From positions 1 through 50,001 of the forward strand of contig JAFPZX010000003.1 in the NCBI GenBank assembly GCA_017417055.1: a stretch of DNA of 50,001 nt. The letters run 5' to 3'. The DNA is from Anaerolineaceae bacterium (lineage in GTDB: Bacteria > Chloroflexota > Anaerolineae > Anaerolineales > Anaerolineaceae). Within the stretch, counting starts at the first letter, position 1; each line of letters begins with the position of its first letter. The notes below the pieces were generated by a model that worked only from the letters and a program-made list of their open reading frames with translations, searched no databases and was not told where the DNA came from. Below are positions 18,297-25,310 of this stretch, piece by piece. A program made the translations under genes and the position numbers.

Positions 18297-18394
18297 AATC
18301 CCCCAATTTTCTAATTATATGATCAGACCACGTAAGTGCGCGCCATAAGGAATGAAATTGCAGTGACTCAAAACAGTACGTAATTAGCAGATTA

Positions 18395-19099
18395 CTACCG
18401 TCTTCTGCGATTTTCCGAACGTGAATTCAAAAGACTCGTGTAATATAAAAGGTTTGACAGGGACTGGATCGCAGCTGAAACATATGTCATTGCAGCAGCG
18501 CTCAAAACTTTAGCGACACCATCCAGTTCATCCTGATATAATAATCCTGAATCCGCTAACCATGCCTTTCCACGATTGCTGGCATTATACTCTACAGGTA
18601 AGGTTATAATCGAAAAAAGCGCTGTCAGAGAAAATAAAATCAAGCCTACTTCAGCTACGCGAATTCCCAAGTCGTTCATTCCTGACATCACCCACCCGAT
18701 CATGAAAACAATCGGGCCAAGATGACTGCCGATATTAACAGCAGGGATCATCGCACTGCGCAGAACCAGCGGGCGGTACGATTCAGCATGCTGGTAAGCA
18801 TGACCGGCTTCATGGCAGGCCACCCCGACAGCAGCAATGGAATTTGAGCTGTAAACACCGTCACTCAAGCGCAGCACTTTTTTGCGGGGATCATAGTGAT
18901 CACTTAGTGTTCCGCTTACACGTTCAATTTGTACATCGCGCAGCCCATGGTCATCGAGCATCTTTCTTGCTGCTTCAAAACCCGTTACCCCGGTTTGCGT
19001 CCGGATAGAGGAATATTTTTTATATGCGCTTTGAATTCGAAATTGCGCAAACAATCCAATCAGCAAAGGTATTATTGCATACAGAAAATATGTTGACAT
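18395..19099 (-). CDS. Membrane zinc metallopeptidase, YugP family
   Basis: The 234-residue protein starts with a membrane helix (about 5-18). The zinc-binding motif CHEAGHAYQH is near residues 95-104, and the membrane segments following it include 120-140 and 148-170. The LSDGVYSSNSIAAVGVA segment before the motif is typical of the YugP/Zn_peptidase_2 group. It is probably an integral membrane protease; its substrates are unknown. AGGAG lies 7 bases before the ATG. It is monocistronic by position, with 98 bases to rex and about 217 bases to the deaminase gene. Confidence 0.9.
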   Translation of the reverse strand: MSTYFLYAIIPLLIGLFAQFRIQSAYKKYSSIRTQTGVTGFEAARKMLDDHGLRDVQIERVSGTLSDHYDPRKKVLRLSDGVYSSNSIAAVGVACHEAGHAYQHAESYRPLVLRSAMIPAVNIGSHLGPIVFMIGWVMSGMNDLGIRVAEVGLILFSLTALFSIITLPVEYNASNRGKAWLADSGLLYQDELDGVAKVLSAAAMTYVSAAIQSLSNLLYYTSLLNSRSENRRRR

Positions 19100-19259
19100 T
19101 TTACATCTCCTTTATCGACCGGTTTTTAATTATATCAATATATTTTCATTAATTTGATGAATTTTATAAAAAATTTATATATATATATTGAATATACGGG
19201 ATCACAACTTATGAAGTTGCCGATATTCATATGAAATTGTTCTGATTTACAAAATAGTT

Positions 19260-19283
19260 GGGACAGGCTGCTGAGCCTGCCCC
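19260..19283 (-). terminator. Hairpin after the deaminase gene
   Basis: GGGACAGGCT and AGCCTGCCC form a GC-rich stem with one bulged base and a four-base loop, 34 bases past the deaminase stop. The T-run after it is weak, so the call is moderate. Confidence 0.55.
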
Positions 19284-19316
19284 ATGAAAAGTAATATACT
19301 ATGCGAAAGATTTAGA

Positions 19317-20705
19317 TTAAACCAATTTAAATCTTTCCGGTACGGGATATTTACTGACCATTTTTATGGCTGTTTCATTATGCTTTGTGATCAATTTTTC
19401 GAGGTCAATCGTCGTCAGCTGACCATTTTCAACGATTTGTTTCCCATTGATCACGGAAAAATCGACCTGAGCGGGACTGCACAGGAACAAAGCTGCCAGG
19501 GGATCATGACAGGCACCGCCGGAAAATGGTAATGTGTTCAGTGAAATACCGATGAAATCTGCAGCCATTCCCGGCCTTATCACGCCGATATCGTCTCTCC
19601 CGAGAACCGCGGCACCACCGGTGGTTTCCAGATTGAGCGTTTCGCGGATCGTCAGTGCATCAGCGCCTTTTGCCACACGCTGGAGCAGCATAGCCATACG
19701 TCCTTCTGCGATCATATGGGAAGAGTCGTTGCTGGCAGACCCATCCACGCCAAGACCGACTTTCACTCCCGCGTCAAGCATCTCCCGAATCGGGGCGATA
19801 CCGGAGCCCAGCCGCATATTGGATGATGGACAATGTGCCACGCCGGTTTCCGTTTCTGCCATCATTTTAATTTCATCAGGACTGAGCCATATGCAATGAG
19901 CCCACCACACATCCGGTCCAACCCATCCCAATTTTTCCATGTAGCGTGCCGGACGCAGTCCCGCACGCTGCATGGTAAAGGTTTCCTCATCTTTCGTTTC
20001 AGCGACATGCGTATGAAGGAAAACACCGGGATAAGATCTGGCGAGTTTTGCAGATTCGATCAAAATATCTTCATCAACTGAAAAAGGCGAGCATGGTGCT
20101 AAAACGACTCGTGTCATCGCGAAACGGCTGTTATCATGGAATTTTTCAATAACGCGCTGGCTGTCTTTTAGTATTTCATCCCTGGTTTGGACCACATGAT
20201 CCGGCGGTAATCCGCCCTGAGAACGGCCAAGTGTCATCGAACCGCGAACAGCATGAAAACGCAGTCCGATTTCATTTGCTGCACGAATCTGATCATCCAG
20301 CAGCGCTCCATGCGGCCAGAGATACTGATGGTCGCTTGCTGTCGTACAGCCGCTGAGAATCAATTCTGCCATGGCAATCAATGAAGAAATGTATGTTGAT
20401 TCCGGATCAAGCTCTCCCCAGATTGGGTACAAGCGAACCAGCCAGTCAAACAGTTTTTCATCCATAGCACCGGGTACCGCACGAGTGAGCGTCTGATAAA
20501 AATGATGATGCGTGTTTACAAACCCCGGACAAACCATTTTATCTGCAGCGTCAATGACGATATCAGCTGTTTTCGGCAGATCCTCAGTAAGACCAACCTG
20601 CCTGATTTCGTTATTTTCAACAAAAACAGCGCCGTTTTGAATATCGCCGAGTGTTTTGTCATTTGTTATTAATGCAGAGATATTTTTTACTAACAAAGTA
20701 CTCAT
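19317..20705 (-). CDS. Amidohydrolase, 8-oxoguanine deaminase-like
   Basis: A member of the cytosine-deaminase/atrazine-hydrolase branch of the amidohydrolase superfamily, about 462 residues. Metal ligands are visible: NTHHHFYQ near 66, LHTHVAE near 230, the AHC of WWAHCIWLS near 268 and the aspartate of GVDGSASND near 320. The SSNMRLGSG and DGSASNDSSHM segments match 8-oxoguanine deaminases, which convert 8-oxoguanine to urate; close relatives act on guanine or triazines. The longest frame has an ATG at 20720, but that ATG overlaps a GGAGG placed 7 bases before the ATG at 20705, which I take as the start. Substrate not proven. Confidence 0.85.
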   Translation of the reverse strand: MSTLLVKNISALITNDKTLGDIQNGAVFVENNEIRQVGLTEDLPKTADIVIDAADKMVCPGFVNTHHHFYQTLTRAVPGAMDEKLFDWLVRLYPIWGELDPESTYISSLIAMAELILSGCTTASDHQYLWPHGALLDDQIRAANEIGLRFHAVRGSMTLGRSQGGLPPDHVVQTRDEILKDSQRVIEKFHDNSRFAMTRVVLAPCSPFSVDEDILIESAKLARSYPGVFLHTHVAETKDEETFTMQRAGLRPARYMEKLGWVGPDVWWAHCIWLSPDEIKMMAETETGVAHCPSSNMRLGSGIAPIREMLDAGVKVGLGVDGSASNDSSHMIAEGRMAMLLQRVAKGADALTIRETLNLETTGGAAVLGRDDIGVIRPGMAADFIGISLNTLPFSGGACHDPLAALFLCSPAQVDFSVINGKQIVENGQLTTIDLEKLITKHNETAIKMVSKYPVPERFKLV

Positions 20706-20724
20706 GATAATTTCCTCCATATAG

Positions 20725-20760
20725 TAAAAGTTCCGCGAAAATCAAAGACTTTGCGGAACT
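20725..20760 (-). terminator. Terminator of the exopolysaccharide operon
   Basis: AGTTCCGC (20729-20736) pairs with GCGGAACT (20753-20760), extended by AAA/TTT with one bulged G. On the minus strand it is followed by TTTTACT. It lies about 40 bases past the stop of the 671-residue gene. Confidence 0.75.
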
Positions 20761-20797
20761 TTGCGTTCAATTCAACCGGAAAAATCGTGTTGGAAAA

Positions 20798-22813
20798 TCA
20801 ATACATATCCCGGTTCTTTTTTCTGCCTTTGAGCATCCAAACTGATACACAGGCAATGATCATCAACGCAAATAACGCAATCAAAAAGACAGCAGCTATC
20901 ATTCCAATGTCCATGCTGCGGATGACAGCAATCAGACCGATCCGGATAAATTCGACATATACTTCATGGTTATCCTGGATATTGTTGAAAGAAAACGAAA
21001 CGACGCCATCTTTGTCTCTGGTGAATAAATAATCTGTTTTCTCAACAATCCTGCCGTACTCATCTAATATATTATAACCCGCAACTTCAATTCCGTTGGA
21101 TTCATTTCTCCATTTTAAATCATTAAAAGAGATTACACGGCCATCAATGCGGATACGGAAAATCCGATATCTGTCATTTGGTACGATGTAATGTGTTGAT
21201 GTGGTACCTGTCCCGACAACTTTGATAAAATCGTTATTCTCAACGAGATCTCCTTCTTCGCGAAAGGAATGGTCCAGGGAATAAATCCGTCCACCCTGAG
21301 AACTTGACTGCTCAATTTTGTTGGCGTTGTTATTGTCAAAGAACGTAATGTTTACATCACCGCGCCGGCCGGTCGAAATAGCAGTTATCAGTGACCCTTT
21401 GGTGTTCATCAATACAGACATTCCGGTATCCTGTGTATCCGCGTCATTACGCGCACCGCTGCCTGAAACAGCGGTAATAGCTGTTGTAAAATACAAACCG
21501 TTAGCGGTACCATCCGGCGTAATACCCGGGATTCTGGAAATTCTCAGCAGGGACGTGTCACCATTGCGGTTGTTGATAGGACGTCTGTAGACATCACGAA
21601 TTTGATGATTGAAATAGGGCATAACAGCAAACGAGGCGGCTCCATCTACGACTCCGAAACCTTCTGCCCATTTGAAATCATTCCCAAGTTCATTGGTTCC
21701 CCAATCTGCATTGGTTTGGAGCATAGTCGACATACTGGCGTTATCCAGATCATTCATGGAATAAAGCAGTAACCCTTCAGCCAGTTCACCGTTTTCATCT
21801 TCGATACAATAATCAAATTCATAGCGTGCACCTACACGAACGCCATCAAAATCATGAACATCAACTTTGTTACTTGGATCATCAATAGTTATTGTATAAT
21901 GTCCGTTTTCATATAAAATCGGAGCCAGATAGATACGGTTCGCTTCAAGAATTGCCAGTGCTCCATTTACATCTGCTTCCGCGACAAATGTGATTTGTGT
22001 AAATGTCAGAACAAGATCGAGAAAATTCCCGTCTTTATCCTGAGCCGCGTCAACATAGCGGATGGTAAACAACTTACTGTTTCCCTGCTCATCCTCATTC
22101 CTGACAATTGTTTCGGTATATCCACCATTTCCATCGGAAACTGTCTTTTGAATACCACCTGTATAAATAACACCGGTCCAATTTACCGGATGTTGGATAG
22201 AACGTTTTCTGGGATATGCCAGATCAGGAAATTTTTCCTGATAATGTGTGATTTTGATGTTGTCGCCGAAAAGAAAAACATTATCGGGAATATCGTCCTC
22301 AGGACAGTTAAAATTAAAATCGTCGGTAAAAAATTCATAATGAATCAAGCCTTCATCGTAACTGAGTTTTTTTGTATCGATATAAATTGTTCCGTAAGGT
22401 AAAATGCTGTTAAAGTCGTTGCTGTTACTGTCTAATTCTATCGCATCATGTTTTGACTTTGCATTTCCGCCAATCAGGACGCCGCTGTCCATCAGGGGAG
22501 CTTTTCCTTCCCATCTTCTGGTTACACGGTTATAGAAATAATAGTCGTTGACATTTTGAAAAGCATAACCATATTCGTAACGAATCAGAGCGTCATCAGG
22601 AATATCGTCTTTGATCGGATCATCTTCGGAAATAGGCAGATTTCTTTGATATGTAGGCAGCGTTCCTTTTAGAAAGTAATTAATTGTACTAATATCACCG
22701 TATTCGTAATCATCAATATTTCTTTGAGCAGCTGCATTTTCCTCAGTTATGAAAAATACTGTAAAGAACAATAATAAAAATTGATATTTATAAATAAACC
22801 TTGTTAACTTCAT
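20798..22813 (-). CDS. Large extracellular protein, C-terminally membrane-anchored, unknown
   Basis: The 671-residue product has a signal peptide (about 1-29, ending NAAAQ) and a long extracytoplasmic region. A single membrane helix near 638-660 is followed by a basic tail (KGRKKNR). The middle is acidic, Asn/Asp-rich and rich in predicted strands; no known domain was recognised. The topology, a signal peptide with one C-terminal anchor, matches BcsB-type partners of polysaccharide synthases, but sequence similarity is not apparent. It is the last gene of the GT2 synthase operon, 8 bases after the small membrane protein. No strong ribosome site precedes its ATG, suggesting coupled translation. 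Confidence 0.75.
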   Translation of the reverse strand: MKLTRFIYKYQFLLLFFTVFFITEENAAAQRNIDDYEYGDISTINYFLKGTLPTYQRNLPISEDDPIKDDIPDDALIRYEYGYAFQNVNDYYFYNRVTRRWEGKAPLMDSGVLIGGNAKSKHDAIELDSNSNDFNSILPYGTIYIDTKKLSYDEGLIHYEFFTDDFNFNCPEDDIPDNVFLFGDNIKITHYQEKFPDLAYPRKRSIQHPVNWTGVIYTGGIQKTVSDGNGGYTETIVRNEDEQGNSKLFTIRYVDAAQDKDGNFLDLVLTFTQITFVAEADVNGALAILEANRIYLAPILYENGHYTITIDDPSNKVDVHDFDGVRVGARYEFDYCIEDENGELAEGLLLYSMNDLDNASMSTMLQTNADWGTNELGNDFKWAEGFGVVDGAASFAVMPYFNHQIRDVYRRPINNRNGDTSLLRISRIPGITPDGTANGLYFTTAITAVSGSGARNDADTQDTGMSVLMNTKGSLITAISTGRRGDVNITFFDNNNANKIEQSSSQGGRIYSLDHSFREEGDLVENNDFIKVVGTGTTSTHYIVPNDRYRIFRIRIDGRVISFNDLKWRNESNGIEVAGYNILDEYGRIVEKTDYLFTRDKDGVVSFSFNNIQDNHEVYVEFIRIGLIAVIRSMDIGMIAAVFLIALFALMIIACVSVWMLKGRKKNRDMY

Positions 22814-22821
22814 AATTCAAA

Positions 22822-22944
22822 TTAATGCCCCATATAGTTGAAAAATAATTCCAAACCAAAACTCAGCGCAATAAAAAATAACAGCGCCAGGATGACAATT
22901 ATTCGAATGCCGATTTGATATCGGTTGCGACGTTTTTTATTCAT
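22822..22944 (-). CDS. 40-aa single-pass membrane peptide
   Basis: A short frame of 40 codons reads MNKKRRNRYQIG, then a hydrophobic helix (about residues 13-36) and a short tail NYMGH. The first eight bases, ATGAATAA, overlap the stop of the upstream GH26-like gene, and the stop lies 8 bases before the next ATG. This tight fit in a closely packed operon argues it is real. The positive-inside pattern places the N-terminus in the cytoplasm. It could be a small subunit of the synthase complex. No homologue was recognised. Confidence 0.65.
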   Translation of the reverse strand: MNKKRRNRYQIGIRIIVILALLFFIALSFGLELFFNYMGH

Positions 22945-23914
22945 TTCTCAATTTTCTGATTTCTTCAAATATCAGCTGCATATATTTTTCATTATCGGTA
23001 ATACGATAAAGCTGGTTTTCAGAGATATTATCGTTGAAAAATAAAACAGCGGCAATATTGGGGTCGCTTTGTGCATATTCAAACACACTCTTTAGATATG
23101 CCAGTTTATTTTCTTCATTCCCTCCGGAGTAGGCCACTTCTGAGATAATAACTTTCTTGTTATATTTTTCCAGGTGTTCTTTTGTTCCCTCATTTACATA
23201 AAAATCCCGGAATGTGTTATGATCAGAAGTGTTTGTTTCCGGCAGGTTTAATGTAAGTCCGACATAATCGACATATTCATCTCCGGGATAATATGCTGAA
23301 GAATATTCATCGGAACGGTTCGGAGACCAGACCCATTTGATATTTGTATTATATTGCCTGCCAAGTTCAACAACATGTATCCAGGTTTTTTTATATAAAT
23401 CCGGATCTTTTGGTTCCTGCCAGGAGTACCAGGTTGTTTCGTAACTGGGACGAAACTCCATTTCATGAGCGAAACGAATTAAAATATCATTTTCCGGACA
23501 GGCAATAGCAAGACGTCTCAAATAGCCTTTTATATACTCATCCCGCTCACCGTTCACGATTTCTTCCAGTGGAACATCTTTGGGCATCCAGGTCATCATT
23601 GGAATAGAAATGTGTTCAGAGCCAAATAATTCTATTTTGAGTTTTGCAGCTTTGCTTTGCCAGTCTTCAAACCAGCCGACGATATCCGGTTTTACTTCCA
23701 TGCTGCGTATGTCATCAGGCTGGTCCAGATAGATCCCGATGTTTAATTTAGAATCATCAAACTCCAGATAATCTTTTTCTGTTACTTTTGGCGGAATAAC
23801 CTGAAAGGAATTCAGTTCTACAGCTGTGGGCTCAGCCGGCGCCGGTGGTTTCGTGTTACAAGAAGATAAAACAATGGATAACAAAATCAGTCCGGCAAAG
23901 AAATATTTTCGCAT
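22937..23914 (-). CDS. GH26-like glycoside hydrolase lipoprotein
   Basis: The 325-residue protein has a lipoprotein signal (LSSC, Cys19), so it is anchored on the cell surface. It then has a TIM-barrel domain of the GH26 type (beta-mannanases and related endo-glycanases). The acid/base glutamate lies in RFAHEM (Glu151), WVWSPN follows near 194, then PGDEYVDYVGL near 210, and the likely nucleophile is in IISEVA (Glu259). AGGAGG lies 6 bases before the ATG. It starts 19 bases after the GT2 synthase gene, so it probably trims or edits the polymer that synthase makes, as hydrolases do in cellulose and alginate operons. Confidence 0.85.
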   Translation of the reverse strand: MRKYFFAGLILLSIVLSSCNTKPPAPAEPTAVELNSFQVIPPKVTEKDYLEFDDSKLNIGIYLDQPDDIRSMEVKPDIVGWFEDWQSKAAKLKIELFGSEHISIPMMTWMPKDVPLEEIVNGERDEYIKGYLRRLAIACPENDILIRFAHEMEFRPSYETTWYSWQEPKDPDLYKKTWIHVVELGRQYNTNIKWVWSPNRSDEYSSAYYPGDEYVDYVGLTLNLPETNTSDHNTFRDFYVNEGTKEHLEKYNKKVIISEVAYSGGNEENKLAYLKSVFEYAQSDPNIAAVLFFNDNISENQLYRITDNEKYMQLIFEEIRKLRNE

Positions 23915-23933
23915 GTCGACCTCCTGACGCGTT

Positions 23934-25214
23934 TCATGGTTGTTTTTCTTTAATTACCCTTGTTCCCCAGTCAAGTCCGTCAGCGCATTTCATCAATCCG
24001 GCAATACGGATGGGAACCATTACGAAGCTGAGTACAAGCGTCATAACCGGCAGCAGGAACATATAAAATGGGGGTAATTGTGTCAATGCAATGAAATTTC
24101 TTGTGCCCATTCCAACTGCGGCTCCAATAAGAACGAGCAAAATGACAAACCAAAGTGGTTGTGTGTAGGTAACTGTATTGATAGTGAATCCCAACGCCCT
24201 GAAAATATAACACAGACCCATATTTGTATAGGTACTTACCAACAGGAATGGCATGATGATGTCACTCCAGTAAATAAAAAACATCAGTTTTGAATTATGG
24301 AACATCCAGCGGGTCATAAGAATGTTATTATATTGTGATCCTTCAGCCCAGCGAAGCTGCTGACGGATGAATTTTTTCCATTGTGTTGGAGCATCGGTAT
24401 AAACAACAGATGTATCCTGCATCACTGTTTTATAACCCTTCCGTAAAGTAATGTTCGTCAGGCATCTGTCATCAGAGACTTCTTTGTGGATACCCATAAA
24501 AACCTCTGTCATGAACTCATCCATTGCATCCCGCATGATATCCGTACGGAAAGCGATCGTCCTGCCGGGAAGGCAGCCGACTTTTTCTTTGACACTCATA
24601 GCTTTCATTGTGCCTTCCGCGCGGATTTCTTCCAAAAGGGCAGCGACCATGGTCACCAAAGTGCGATTCGGTTTATAAATCTTCTGCCTGGTAGTTACGC
24701 CGCCGATTTGTTTGTCCAGGGCAAAAGGCATTAGTAAATTCTTCAGAGTGTCTTCCGTCCAGATGGAATCACTGTCGCACAAAACGCATATTTCGCTTTT
24801 TGGGTTTGTGTTTAAGACGCCAAGCCTGACAGCGTTCCGTTTTCCGGCAATTCTGGTATGCAAAATCTTTATAGCGGTTCCCTCGTGCCCTTCTTCTTTC
24901 CGCTTACGTCTCAAGTCTCGGCAGGCATCATTAAGGGTTTTATTTTCAGGTCCATTTATAATGACAATAATCTCATTCGGTTTTTGGTCGGCAATTCTTG
25001 TCAGCACCTGAGAAAAAATATCGATGGGCTCATCTACTACCGGAATAATGATGCTGCTGAATAAATCCGTATTTTCACAATAATAGGGTTTATAACGATC
25101 GGCATGCATCCTGACAATAAACCAGCGGATCAATATGAAAAGAATGAACAGCATATACCAATGCAGACGGCCCGTTTTGAAGAATTCATAAGTCATCAAA
25201 ATAAATGTATACAC
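23934..25214 (-). CDS. Processive membrane glycosyltransferase family 2 (polysaccharide synthase)
   Basis: About 426 residues. An N-terminal membrane helix (about 18-35) precedes a GT-A domain with DSD near 149, the acceptor-site SDDRCLT near 249 and QQLRW near 287, the residue set of processive synthases such as cellulose, chitin and hyaluronan synthases. Four or five membrane helices follow (about 312-410). It should polymerise a nucleotide sugar and thread the chain across the membrane. The longest frame begins at TTG 25220, but that codon touches AGGAG. GTG at 25214 sits 6-7 bases after AGGAG and is preferred. No PilZ domain is seen. It is first in a four-gene operon. Confidence 0.88.
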   Translation of the reverse strand: MYTFILMTYEFFKTGRLHWYMLFILFILIRWFIVRMHADRYKPYYCENTDLFSSIIIPVVDEPIDIFSQVLTRIADQKPNEIIVIINGPENKTLNDACRDLRRKRKEEGHEGTAIKILHTRIAGKRNAVRLGVLNTNPKSEICVLCDSDSIWTEDTLKNLLMPFALDKQIGGVTTRQKIYKPNRTLVTMVAALLEEIRAEGTMKAMSVKEKVGCLPGRTIAFRTDIMRDAMDEFMTEVFMGIHKEVSDDRCLTNITLRKGYKTVMQDTSVVYTDAPTQWKKFIRQQLRWAEGSQYNNILMTRWMFHNSKLMFFIYWSDIIMPFLLVSTYTNMGLCYIFRALGFTINTVTYTQPLWFVILLVLIGAAVGMGTRNFIALTQLPPFYMFLLPVMTLVLSFVMVPIRIAGLMKCADGLDWGTRVIKEKQP

Positions 25215-25310
25215 CTTCAACTCCTTTCTATATATTTATACCATTATCTTTATAATTAAAAACATTTTCTTATAACTGACTGCTTCACGTTATTATGTTA
25301 CAAACTTAAA

